NCBI GenBank assembly: GCA_024305405.1
Contig: JAKNDB010000087.1
Location: forward strand, 4,776,501-4,840,500
Direction: 5' to 3'
Origin: Dirofilaria immitis
Taxonomy: Eukaryota > Nematoda > Chromadorea > Rhabditida > Onchocercidae
Length of the DNA: 64,000 nucleotides
Below the pieces are notes generated by a model. That model was not told the origin of the DNA and did not search any database. It worked only from the letters and a program-made list of their open reading frames with translations. Shown here one piece after another: positions 11,939 to 23,771 of the stretch (the first letter of the stretch is position 1; the number at the start of each line of letters is the position of its first letter). A program made the position numbers and the translations under genes.

Positions 11939-14172
11939 ATGGGCAATTTCAAACGGTCGCAATCGGAGAGTTCAGAAATCACAAGCAGTTCTCGAATAAC
12001 AACTTTTACTGCTCCTATGCCTGCTATTCCTGCAAGGTTTCTCCAATAAATTTAATGAAACCAATAAATTTAATTCGTTAAATCAATTTCTAAACACGAA
12101 CTAGTTGAAATCTTGCGAATAAAAATTTTTTACTAAACTTATTTATCCTGCTCACGAAAGCTAATTTATCCAATCAAATTGCATAAAGCAACTGAAACTC
12201 GACTTATCAAAGAAAAACGTTATTCTATAGAAATCAGACTTTAAATAAAATAGGAAACAATGTCATATTTTAGTAAGTCAACGCTAAGACAAGAGTAGTC
12301 TATTGTGTCACAATCGCATAGCAAACATATTTTAAGCATTGTTGATGAAACTCATAGAAGTCAGTAGTATTTGCCATGATATTGGATAAATAATCAAGCG
12401 AATCTGATGACACTGACCAGTGCTATGGAAGACTATTAGACTAAAATTTGATATTTTTATTATCGATGCACATTTATTTAGGTCACTACGCTATTTCTAG
12501 TAAAATCATTTTCAGATATGTCTTGAAACCAGGTGAATATTTGCACGATTCTGACGAATCAAAAACGCTTATCAATTTTACTCGTCACGTATGTTCTATG
12601 ACTGTTTATGGATTATTCTTTGATTACGCCACTGTTATTTCCAAGGATAGTAAAGATTCATCAGTTATTTGTGAACAACACGGAACGCTAAATCGATACA
12701 AAGATATTCGATGTCTTGATCAAACGAGAGTAAAAGTTCCGTTAGTGCTTTATATTCTAACGAATTCATTCTCAATATTGTTTCTCTTTTCCATTTTGCT
12801 TGGGCCGTTTTCTTTTTCCCTATCTTCGAATATGGTATCTAAACTATGGTTTCTGCAATTGAGTATTATGAAAATTTTATATATTTTAGCAATCTTTTTG
12901 GTTGTATTATTATTCGAAGCTTTAGGCATCCATCAGACAACCATGATTATATTAATGCTAATTATGTTGATGGTTTTCGTGAGAATAAGAAATTTATTTT
13001 AACGCAATCGCCAATGGAAAACACCGTAGAGTCATTTTGGGCGATGATCTATCAGGAGAATGTAGTTGAAATTGTTGCAATGACCAGCTTACATTCGGCA
13101 ACAATATTTTTGTATATTCCAATCAAACAGTCAGTTACCGCTACATTCGGACCCTATTCCGTCAAATTTTGCGGATCACACTGATTCGGGATGCCTACGA
13201 AGCATCAGTGTTAAAGGTTAGTGATTATTTATGATTTATTGCAGCAATTTGGTTTTGTGTTAACGATTACAGGATAGTATCATCAATGATAATATTAGAT
13301 TTGATATATTAGAAATGATTTTAAATCGGATAGGAGAGAGAAAGAGAATTTTTATTTGTGCATCTAGAAGTAAAGAAGTCTTCGTTCCTAAGATGATCTT
13401 TGGTGATTTAATTTAAGTCTTCGTTCCTAAGATGATCTTTGGTGATTTAATTTAAGTCACATCGATTTTCAGCTGAGAAAAGGAGATGGCCAAGAACGAA
13501 AAATCCTTCATATATGCTTTTATGCATGGCATAACAAAGGAACGCCAGAGAGACCAACTGAAATGCTTTATTTAGTGTCCGATATAAATTACAATCGGAA
13601 GTTGTTCGTTAAGGAAGCGGAGAAAAGTGGCTGGTTGACAGATGGATGGTATATTTCTGATGCACATATATTTTTCTTTAGTTTTAAGAAAATCTTCGAG
13701 ACTAATTACTCCCTATATTTCACTGCCATCATTAAATTTTTTTATAATTTAATACGTTATATAAATTATAGGATAGATCTAAATGTCTTATTTCAGTATT
13801 TTCCGTCCCTTTAGAGATCAACTTGTTCTAGACAGAACGGAACATATCTTCTTCCGGAACCGAACGATATACTTTATTTCCAGTTCGCCAATTGTTGTGC
13901 ACTGTTTGACTGGTTCGGGCAGAAGCGGTACATTGGCAGTGCTGGATATTTGCTGTCGTAAAATGGATTATACTGAGAAACTACCTAATGGTAATGTTTT
14001 GGTGGACGTTCGGGATACCGTACTTCGTGTCAGAACACAACGAGACAAAGCGGTTATGAAACCCGAGCAATATTTATTGTTGCATTTACTTGTGATCGAA
14101 TATGCGTTACGTCAAAAATATTACGATGATATTGATTTCATTGATTTGTCAAATTATACTGGTGCTGCATGA
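11939..14172 (+). CDS. Protein tyrosine phosphatase, non-receptor, WPD-loop variant
   Basis: Single PTP domain with no signal peptide or membrane span. Exons are 11939-12036 (begins MGNFKRSQSESSEITSSS), 12516 to about 12729, about 12926-13216, 13473-13648 and 13884-14172. The first junction is in phase and restores an Arg codon. Motifs in order are NRYKDIRCLDQTR (pTyr-loop region), DYINANYVDGF, ILTQSPMENTVESFW, and the signature HCLTGSGRSGT, in which the nucleophile Cys and the Arg of C-x5-R are both present. The WPD loop reads YAWHNKGTPERP, so the general-acid Asp is Asn and Pro is His. Gly2 follows Met, but position 6 is Arg, so myristoylation is not well supported. A T-run contraction at 13167-13170 breaks the frame in exon 3, and the splice between exons 2 and 3 is not resolved in phase. 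AATAAA lies at 14245-14250. The gene resembles the expanded nematode PTP families; the orthologue is not identified. Confidence 0.85.
13376..13458 (+). repeat. Two-copy 39-bp tandem duplication in a PTP intron
   Basis: Two perfect adjacent copies of a 39-bp unit lie at 13376-13414 and 13415-13453, followed by the first five bases of a third. They sit in the intron between coding segments 13216 and 13473, near the 3' splice site. Seen directly in the sequence; a slippage duplication or an assembly artefact would look the same. Confidence 0.9.
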
Positions 14173-14666
14173 ATATTGCCGATTTGTTTCAGTTTTGAAT
14201 TAGTGTAAAATTTAGTCGAAATTTTCAAGGTAGCACAATGTGGAAATAAAATATTTATTAATACCATCAGAAGATAATCATTAATTCTATGACATAAAAG
14301 ATAACATTAATTTCAAAGCAAAAAGAAGAAAACTAGAATGTACGATTTTTTTCAAAAGAAGAGAGGCAAAGAATAGTGACAAAAAATATCTTCATGGTTT
14401 TAAACCCTTTTGAAATGGAAACTTTGAAAATTTGTTATTAACGTCCTGAATAGACATCAAGATCATCAATAAAGTTATCGTATACAAATGGATAACTAAG
14501 CATGTATGAACGCAGGAAGTCTCGAGATATCAATGATAATCAATTTTCTCTCAGCATTGAAATTATTATTGCGAGAAATATTACATTCTGAAAATAGCAA
14601 TGAAAATATAATTCAATTTTGTATGGATTGTTTTAGAAATTAATCAACTTTATACGGAATTAGAGA
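14173..14666. other. Convergent 3' intergenic region
   Basis: The 3' ends of the tyrosine phosphatase (+) and the LACTB-like gene (-) face each other across about 490 bp. It contains the phosphatase poly(A) signal at 14245-14250. Nothing else was recognised. Confidence 0.5.
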
Positions 14667-17600
14667 TCATCTCACTGCTCGTAAAGCAGCATTTCTCAAC
14701 AATCGATAAGTTCTTGTGAGTTCACCGGTACCTACTTTCAACCCATTGCTCACATATGCGATGACCAAATTTTCTTCCATATCCATCATTATCGTGCTAC
14801 CACCAAGACCCGCATGTCCAACGAGCCAACTTCCCTGTGGAAAGAATCATAAACATTGTGACTAACTTTTAGATGTTTTATTCATCACTGAATTCAATGC
14901 CACAAAGCTAATAATGGCTGAAGTCGGAATACTGATTAAATTTATGATTTATATATAAGAAAAGATAAATGTTAAAGCAATATTTCTAAATGACATAAAA
15001 CAACGTACAGATTTAAACGGATGACGCTCGTACATAAAACCATGTCCTGTTGCTAGAGGAGTGTAGATCACTTCATCGAAACCATGTGATATTTGTGGAG
15101 TCTTGAAAAGATCCAATAAACTGCTGGATACAATTTTTCCCTGTAGAAACAGTGAGAATAATTTAGCAAGGTCTTTGGCTTTTGTTATACCCAAAGCTGC
15201 TGCTTGCTCCATATGATGAAGATCCGGATCGTTGAATGTGTTCACATTCTGAAAAAATTGCCTTCAGAGTTTGAAACAGAGCTCAGTTTCATCTTTACTT
15301 TAAAAAAGAATCAACATGATAGAATTACTGCATTCAATTTCATCCAGGTATTTGTTTTCCAAATTTTCCGTGCAATTGAATTGGGTAGTCTCAAATTTAA
15401 TATGCTCAGCAAATATAAAATCCTTGGGTCGTACAAAATTTCTTTCAATTTGTAGAAAAATGGAGGTGTTGTTAGTCGAGATACGGTATATTCTTCTTCT
15501 AAAGGTAAGCCAAAGTGAAAATCGATGCCTAAAACAAATAATCAAATATTATTGCTCAAAACATTTTTTTATTTTTTAATACAAAAATCGTTGAAGATTT
15601 CCAGCTGAAAATATCAGCGAATAATAAATTGTGATTTAGTAATTGTTGCAATGATTAGATTTATAAATGTAAGGTGGAGAAAGATTGCTCAAGTGAGAAA
15701 ATAACCAAGATAAGAACCATGGTCGAATCTACTAACTAGAAAGCTATTCTACGAAGCAAGAAGAATAGTGGTCAGTAATTTTATTTTGACTTACCAAATT
15801 TCTCAGCAACTTCTTCTCTGAAAAAAGTTCCGATACCGCGGTGTTTTAAATCAACATGCCTAATAATTTGATCAACAAGCCATCCATAAGTTATTGCATG
15901 ATATCCTGTTTTAGTACCTGAATTAGAAAGGGTAATTAAATTGGATAGTCGAGAACATCCTCGAGAATATTTTACCCCAATTTCAATTATGAAGTAGGAA
16001 GAAAGAAAATAGAAAGAGTTAGAGTTTACTACTTCATTGATTATAATTATTTATACTAATCAAAGAATCTATATTCGGTTGTTTTTAATACTGTTCCTTC
16101 AAAACAAGATTTCAATCTTTCCTCTTAAAGACAATAGTAATGATATTTTTTGAAGTTTAATTCTGATGAAAGTTAATGTTATTGTTATCATGAGAAAAAA
16201 TACTTGAAGCAAGAGCATAAAAATAACTATCTCTTCGAATGAAAATTTTCAAATTCTTCACTAACCAAACACCACGTGATCTGACCTGGTATCCAATTTG
16301 GCTTTTGTCTGACAATAATTTCCGCTATTTTCTCATGATCAAATGCATCCTTCTTAGTGATTTGTTCATTAAAAGCTGCCAAGCCGGCCTTAAAAAGCCT
16401 GAATTTTGTGAAATTTCAAACAAATGAATGCTAATGAATAATAAAACATAAAGAACTTACGCGATGATTCATAATCCAACCAACAGTAATATTTTCTTTA
16501 CCATGCTGACCAAATTCTGGCCAAAATTGACAAATGCGATCGGAATACTGTAGTTGTCCTCGATCAACAAGCATAGCTATGCATAGCGCACTCACCGCCT
16601 ACATAAATTATATCTCATATCATATCGAAATACATTTAATACCAGAAAGAGATCACAAACTTTTGTAGCAGAAAATATGACAGTTCTTGTGTCAGAAGTC
16701 CAAGGACGGAGTGAGCTTGCATCTGCATATCCTCCTTGCAAGTCGACCACTAATTCATCATTGCGATATATCGATATTGCCGCACCTTCCCGTTCCCAAC
16801 CATTAATGAAATTTTTCCTGTAAGTCGCTATGATGAACTGTTCGTTGAAATTTTGTTCATTTATCTAAATAGAATAAAATGAATTTGCCCATATGATTTA
16901 AACTAATTAAATTTAAGAAAAATTTCTATTATCAAATGCTACAGTTGGTAATAGAAATTTGTAATATAGCATAATCGAATATTATTTCATCAATAGTGTC
17001 AAAGGAGATAAACATTATCATGTGGTACAACATTAAATTATTCAATTCCCTACTTTATAAACCTTATCGACTGCTTTGATGATTTTTTTTCTTTTATGAT
17101 AATAGATGACAGAGAACATTTGCGGTTTTGCAAGATTGATTATTAATATATCTGATGTTTCGAAAAATGGAAATCTTTCATCATGAATCGTTTGTATCAT
17201 ATCTATTACTTTTTGCATTCGATAGGCGAAAAAACCTGTTCATCACCTTGCAATTGAAAAGCATGAATTTTTGCTGCTTCTAATTTGTTTATTTCTGCCT
17301 TATTTTCATTCTTTTAGTTATAGAAGTTAAATGAAAATGGATAAATACTCAAAAATCAAAGAGTAAAACAAGTTCTACAACAATATTTCTTCGTTGACAT
17401 TTCATCGCACTTGATTAATTTTTATGCTGTGATAAAAGTATTATAAAAATAGTTTTATAAAAACTATTGTAATCAATGTCATCTGTTGAACATATTATTG
17501 CTTTTATACTGTTCCGCATTTCACATCTATTATTTCTGTCGAAATTACAAAAAAAATAAAACCTTGTGGAATAGTATAGTTTTATCAGGTATACCATAGT

Positions 17601-18983
17601 GAAATATATCATGAGTTTATTATCAAATATTTGATGTAAAAAGATTTGTTGTATTCATTTTCTTTCTACTCAGACTCTGAACATTTTAATATTTTTGCTT
17701 CCTGCAGTTACAAAAGAAAAATAATTATAGATTAAACAAACAATCATTATTATATAATTAATGCGTTATCTTTATCAATATTTTTCCTTAACATTATGCT
17801 TATAGAGTGAACGTATTGCAAGTATGAGAAAAGGACATATTTATTTACATTAAAAGAAAAATTACTTCCTTACCAGTCATTTCTTTATTTGTTATGGAAA
17901 TTTTAGAATGCTATTTTAACCAAGCAAATTCCCGCTTATCAATACTTACAATAAAATAAAATATTTTAAGAGAGTCCAGTTAGTTGTAGATGAATAAATT
18001 TCCAGTGACTTTAAAATGAAAAACTGGGAAACAGTGATATTAAAAGTTAGGTTGACTTTTACGACAATATTTTGTTAATAATGATTAAAATAAAACATCT
18101 AGATTTATCTCAGTTCAAAATCTTCTGAATGCATATATGGTTTTCAATATAGATAAATTTACTATAAAATAGAAATAAATTTGCTATAAAAGTACGCTGA
18201 ATAATATTTTAATGCAACAGTATTTAGCTGATAAATTAATTCGGAATATCTATTCCTATCAGTATGTATCTGTTATAGAAGCATGACATTATTTTCTGAT
18301 AGATTGCTAAATTAAATTTGTAATAGGTGATAATGATCCATAAATGTCAATAATTCTGTGACAAAGAAGTTTTTTCTGAGATATTAAGCCTCATTTCGAT
18401 ATATATTTTTACTATATATATATTTTACTAATATCTGCATATACTTTTCTACCGGTGCGATAAGTAAGGTAATGAGCAACAAGCAGCCTTACATTGATTG
18501 AAACTTATTGAAATCATAAAATTAAGTGATAAAAGTAATGAAATTTCTCTTATATGAGAAATAGCAATTTCTACTAAAATCTCATATTACATTTGCTATA
18601 TTATATCAATTTCATACGAAGAGTGCTAAACAAAGGGATGATAATTAGGGTCATTCAACTCTTACAGTGTCAAGCTGATATTAAAAATAAGGTTAAAACA
18701 TATTTATTCATCATCCTTATCAATTCTTCCAGTTTAGAAATTGAATGTAAAATATTTCATCTTTTGAAATAAATACGATTAGAACAAAAAATATCAAATT
18801 GACTTTTACAACACCAAATGATGTTATCTTTATTTATTATTCAAATTTAAGAACATTTTTCAAGGTTAAATATTTATTATATATTTCTTACCTGAAAACT
18901 CTTTCGACATCAACAAATTGCTTCGTAGTTGTACCAAATATATTATTAACCAGTTGATGGTCGTTTCGATTTTTCTCAGACAT
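14667..18983 (-). CDS. Beta-lactamase-like serine hydrolase (LACTB/LACT family)
   Basis: Member of the class C beta-lactamase/penicillin-binding-like family that animals keep as LACTB and nematodes as an expanded LACT family; the substrate is unknown. Eight exons join in phase without any frame break: 18983-18892, 16817-16661, 16598-16461, 16388-16286, 15917-15795, 15528-15329, 15248-15009 and 14834-14667, giving 406 aa. The start [17 protein letters not shown] was chosen because its 92-nt exon ends in phase 2 and joins to give [17 protein letters not shown], which the family expects. The active-site SxxK is SATK at residues 80-83, the second motif is YGW at Tyr174, and the third (KTG position) is HAG at 358-360. 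There is no signal peptide or membrane anchor, so it is probably cytosolic. Intron 1 is about 2.1 kb. The intact reading frame contrasts with its frame-broken neighbours. Confidence 0.92.
16818..18891 (-). other. Long first intron of the LACTB-like gene
   Basis: About 2.07 kb of AT-rich sequence between the first two coding exons. Open frames here, such as 17415-17612 on the minus strand, have no recognisable family and read like AT-biased noncoding sequence. No embedded gene was found. Confidence 0.6.
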
Positions 18984-19441
18984 AATAATATCCGTTTCGA
19001 AAGTATAGGAGCCAGCAACACTGATAAATAATTGATATTGCTAAGGAATAAAATGCTAATAGTGTTATCAGTGATCGTCGCAGGATTCATTGCAGTTTCA
19101 GAGGGCGGTACGACTATAGTCAATAATTTTGTTTTCCATTCAAGCAACAAATAATTTGTTCGCTTTCAAAATGAAGAAAATAAACTAAACAAGTTAAAAT
19201 TAGTTTACTGCGGTGTGCATATTTAGTAATCTCATGTCTTGACATCATTTATATTAATTTGTAATTTTCTTCAAAGACATGGTTGTGAAGAATTTTCTTC
19301 AAAGACATGGTTGTAAATTACACATTTTCATTCGTGCGCTGGTTTTTTTCTGAATTATATCGCTAGCTTTGTATAAAGTAAAATTACAAAAAGTTTTAAA
19401 AAGAACATTTCAGATATCGTTTAATCATTTCATACATTTAT
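18984..19441. promoter_or_regulatory. Shared upstream region of a divergent gene pair
   Basis: Only 458 bp separate the ATG of the LACTB-like gene (-, 18983) from that of the unfamiliar gene starting at 19442 (+). Promoters or trans-splice acceptors of both must lie here or overlap the genes. It includes a 28-bp tandem duplication at 19263-19316. No core promoter element was identified. Confidence 0.45.
19263..19316 (+). repeat. Two-copy 28-bp tandem duplication
   Basis: The unit at 19263-19290 is repeated at 19291-19316, with small differences at the end of the second copy. It lies in the divergent upstream region between two genes. Confidence 0.85.
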
Positions 19442-21785
19442 ATGTTTCAAAAGTGGTCAGGTAGGATTCAAGATCATTTGAAAAACACAAGATTAACTCG
19501 GAACATTTGCAGCGCAAATGAGGATGAGACGAAAAGTAATAGTAAGGGTAATGGTGATATTTACGAGGATGTTGATGAAATCAAAAGACGCCTGCTGCCA
19601 ACTTTGACCGCTACATATGAACAAGTAGGTAGAATTGCGATGACTGGAAATACGAATTTAGAATTTATTAATTTTATGAAATAGATTCATAGTTAAGAAA
19701 GACGTTTCGATAAGCAAAATTATTCTTCTCTTTATTTACCATCGGAAACATAGCACTATTCTATTCATACGAAATCATTTTTAATATGAGCTTTGGTTTT
19801 TGAACATTTCTGCTTATATGAGAAAACAATCAAACTAATCTTTGTAGGGCAATCATGTAACGGTATGGCGAATGCCAATCGAAATATCTCAGTCACGATT
19901 GGCTGGCCGTTATAAGCCATCTAATGCTTGCACAATAATTGCCGTCAAATTGACTGAATATATTTATCGGGAGGGATTATGTTGCGGCCGGTCCAAACAT
20001 CATTTGCAAGCAAAAGCAATAATGCTATATCCTACTCACGATTTCGAAAATGGCCATCAAAAATATTTTCCGAATTTGAAAAGACCCAGCCAATTACGGT
20101 AAATCCTTTCGTGCTTTCCAACTATTATTCGTGACAGAAGGAAGGAATTGTAGATTCTCGCGAAAAGAACTATATTTGCATATTTCAAAATATTTAATCG
20201 CAACGATTTGAAAGTTTTCAATTGTAATGTTTTGGGAATAGTAGCGACAAATACTAACTGAAATTTATCTTACAGCGCTGCTCAACACAACTATTAAATG
20301 CTTTCATAAATGCAATCATCGAAGGTAACGAAATACATGAGCAGCAAATGGTTAAACGACGCTCGTTCTGCTGCTCTTACTTCGATCGTCATGCTGAAAC
20401 ATTTACTATTCCGCAAGTATCATTGTCGCTAAAATATACTAACGAAATAGAAACATACAAAAAGCTTTTCTTTTCTTTATATACAATACGAAATCTTTCT
20501 AGGCGATTTTTTCATTTTTCAATGCTGTTAATAAATTTAATCTCTAGAATCAATTTAGTGACGTTTATTATTATAAATATAATATATCATAGGAATTAAA
20601 TGATTTTCCTAAACTATTTTATGACAACATTTAATAGTTGATGAATGTAGCATTTAATAATTAAAACAAATTTATCTGTTCTTGAAAATCTTTCAAAATA
20701 ATGAACAGGCATTAGAAGGATGCAATAATATATTTCAAGAAATTGAATATATTACTGTGCGTGGAAAAATTATTTATAATCTGAAGACATTTTTGCTGAT
20801 GCCTATAAAAGGTGAAGTTTTTTTTCTTAATCATATGTAAATTCAATCTCTTTCTTTTCTTACCAAATAATTCAACTTTGTAATTTATAAAATTGGCCAT
20901 GCTTCTCATTTTCGATTATTTAAAACCAATTCTCATTTAAATTTTAATCAGATTCTCCGTTCTCGACTTACATCTAAATTGATGAATTTTTTGAAACTAA
21001 ATATCTTCGGGCAATCATAATCTTTTGCTATTTCCTGCAAACTTGAATTAGGCTTTTGCTAAAACAAAAAAGTAATTAAAGCGAAAATGTATTCTGATTA
21101 ATTGTCCTCTAATAATATCAAGAATGAAACCAGCCTTAGACTTTTTTCCAGTGACCTTCTCAAGGATCATTTGCAAATATATATGATACTTATTGTATTC
21201 GAACGATCAGTTTTACTGGTCTATGAACGTGAATGCAATGCCATTTTCCTGCTGGATACTCATACACATATGAAGAAAAAAATGTAAAAACAGGTAAGCG
21301 CAGAAAAATTAAGAAGCAAAGAGGTGAAGATACAAATTTTAATTTTCATTTACGAAAGAAATTGCTTCATCTCTTCAATTTTACGTAGTTTTTCAGGAGG
21401 CTTGATCGCCATGTGTTCAGTGAATGATTTAGATTGTTTAATTAAATGGATGTGTGAAAACGTTTTCCCGGAAACGACCTATAAACTCAATTATGATCAG
21501 GTAATAATCAAATTGAAATTCATTGCATCAAATCAAGCTTTCTCTATCGAAATAATATGCATACTTAATTAAATGACATATCAAAAGTTTCGTTTATTAT
21601 TATTAATATAAGTGATGCAATTTCAATAGTGCACCTTATGCTTTCAGTCTTTCGAAGTCTCTGTAATAGCCTTTAAAGGAGAACTCCATAACGATGACCG
21701 TCCACTATTCGTGCCACGAGTTGTTGAAACGCTACACATCTTTCCGAGACAACATATCGATCAGACATTCCATTTACAGTTGTAA
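19442..21785 (+). CDS. Unfamiliar protein, possibly papain/OTU-like cysteine peptidase fold
   Basis: I cannot name this gene. Coding segments are 19442-19624, 19848-20098, 20276-20416, 20709-20811, about 21105-21293, 21397-21500 and 21648-21785; the piece near 20952 is uncertain. A charged, hydrophilic N-terminus (MFQKWSGRIQDHLKNTRL) has no signal peptide. The second exon carries YKPSNACTIIAVKLTEYIY and the third LLNAFINAIIEGNEIH. A later exon reads SVLLVYERECNAIFLLDTHTH, followed by GGLIAMCSVNDLDCLIKWM. An early Cys after an Asn, and a late DTHTH before a Gly-rich turn, recall papain-fold deubiquitinase-like proteins, where Cys and His-Asp form the active site. That is inference from pattern only. 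Frame breaks are suspected at 20079-20082 and 21276-21282, both A-run contractions; the second is supported by a strong GTAAGC donor just beyond an apparent stop. The gene is divergent from the LACTB-like gene. Confidence 0.75.
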
Positions 21786-22380
21786 ATGCAGTTTACTAAA
21801 ACAAATGGATCCAAAGCGATTTTTGAATAAATTTATGAATGCTTAAAGCATTAACGCATCTCAAACATAATCATTGATATTTGATTTAAAATTCAGCTAA
21901 CAATGTGCTGCCTGCAAATTGCCACTTATTCAATTGTGTGATAGCAAAGAATATATGCGGGATAAGTCGACGGATCCATACCTCATCAAGATCGAGTGAA
22001 AGACGGAGCACTTGTCCATTTGTAAAAGATAAAAACACATTTGAATTTCGAGAAGAGTTCAAGATCTTTACAATCGAAAATCCCTATTGAATTACGAATT
22101 GTATTTTGTTTGATATTGCATGAATATTTTTTCTCCTCACTGTAATAAAAAGATTTGAAAACATATTAAATATATTTTTGAAATTTATGTAATTGTTATT
22201 TGAAATCGCGATTAGGACTGTTTTTGGTACTGAGGTTAAGTGTTTCAAATTAAATATCATTATGCATTAATGTTTAAGTCTGTTTTACTCCCATTCAATG
22301 CTTTTCATCTACAATTATCATCTTTTAGTTTCGCATTGATGTATGTATTCATTCAACCGTATGTGGACGTAATTCTCTAA

Positions 22381-22427
22381 GAAAATTCATAACTGACTTA
22401 TATTGAAAATTCATAACTGACTTACAT
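22381..22427 (+). repeat. Two-copy 24-bp tandem duplication
   Basis: The 24-bp unit at 22381-22404 recurs at 22405-22427 with one difference near the end. It is intergenic, upstream of PSME4. Confidence 0.85.
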
Positions 22428-23743
22428 AGAATTTATGTTGCAATTTTCATTTTATTATATTAAACTTGTTTATGGATAAAACTAAAAGACTGATTCAGCT
22501 TCTTAAATTGTTAGATTAAAAATTGAAATTCAATAATTTAGGCGAATTTTCAATTTTATGAAAAGAAATATAAATCCCGTAAGTAAATTATATATAAAAT
22601 TAATATCTTCTATTCAAATGTAACATTCAGGATAAGTTTTGATGGGCTGATTTGTGATAAAACAAAATGTTTTGCATTCATTGTATCAATGGTTGTATCG
22701 CTATCTTTTGAGAAATCGAGTATTGTAATGATACCAAAAATGTAAATGATATTCGCTTATAAAGCCAAACTACTTTAAAAACAATATTCATTTTTGTTGT
22801 TATATAAGATTTTGTACGGTTTATTTATTATTTTGGCTTAAGTCTGAGGAGTGTAATGCGGATGACAGATGACAGAGATGTTGATGAAGCGAAAAAGTTG
22901 AAAGAAAAACAAGTGAATCATTAATAAAATCATTGTCATTGTTATCAGCGATTTATGTTATATAATATCAGTATTACAACGTTACATTATTCGTTCTTAT
23001 TCTCGTTTTTCCTCATAATATTACATTGTTATTTTATAAGTTTTTCAAATTAATGTGCAACATTGACGAACTGCTGATTTTGTAAAATAATCATTCAGAC
23101 ACAAAAGGAATCTGAATTTTATTGTAATGATAGGTTTTAAATTTCTCCTAATTTTTGCAAAATTTATTTTGATATTGAAAAGAACAGCAACAAAAGTGAG
23201 AGCTTATCGCTATTACATTATCAAGTATGCAATACATTCCATTTATGTTCTGTTCTATAAAAGGAAGTTGTAATAAATAATAAATTGTGAAAGGAAGCTA
23301 TAATAAATTGCATTTACAGAAATTTCAGATCCTAAAGCATAGGAAATCTATAAAGCTAATTATCAGAAATAATGCCCTGATCAAAATCTGCGATGATCTT
23401 CTGCATTCTTCTTTAATCAGTCTTTTGAAGATTGAGATTTCCTCTTCAACTTGAATTTTACCTTTAAAATATTTCTAAGAATTTTCGGATTTTTTATTAT
23501 TCCCATTTGATTGTTCATTGTTCATATGTCTATATTGTTTTTCCTTTAATAAAATGAGAATTAATTTATATAATGTTCAAGACCTAATGAGAAAGTAAGT
23601 TATAGTCGAGCTAATATCTATGTACGCTTAAGTCTTGCACATATAAATAACATCAACTGAAAAGCACAAATGACTATTTGTTTGCCAGAAAAGTATCCAG
23701 CTAATTCTATGAGCAAAATTCATAGTAATACGTGAAATTATGA

Positions 23744-23753
23744 TTTCTTGCAG
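23744..23753 (+). promoter_or_regulatory. Candidate trans-splice acceptor of PSME4
   Basis: A pyrimidine-containing TTCTTGCAG ends at 23753, 18 nt before the first Met of the PSME4 reading frame, and no upstream coding exon was found. This spacing is typical of nematode spliced-leader addition sites. It could instead be an ordinary cis acceptor if an upstream exon exists. Confidence 0.4.
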
Positions 23754-23771
23754 GGCGAAAAGAACAGCTAC

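Larger units (their letters stand above)
21786..23753. other. Intergenic region upstream of PSME4
   Basis: About 2 kb without a recognised gene. An open stretch at about 21901-22090 (+) follows an ATTCAG and could be an exon or a chance frame; it has no family I know. A 22-codon frame near 22858 begins MRMTDDRDVDEAKK and ends without a donor, so it is not called. A 24-bp duplication lies at 22381-22427. The rest is AT-rich. Confidence 0.45.

Noticed and set aside
22858..22925. 22-codon open frame MRMTDDRDVDEAKK as a first exon of PSME4
   Set aside because: It ends in a stop with no splice donor and has no similarity to the PSME4 N-terminus.
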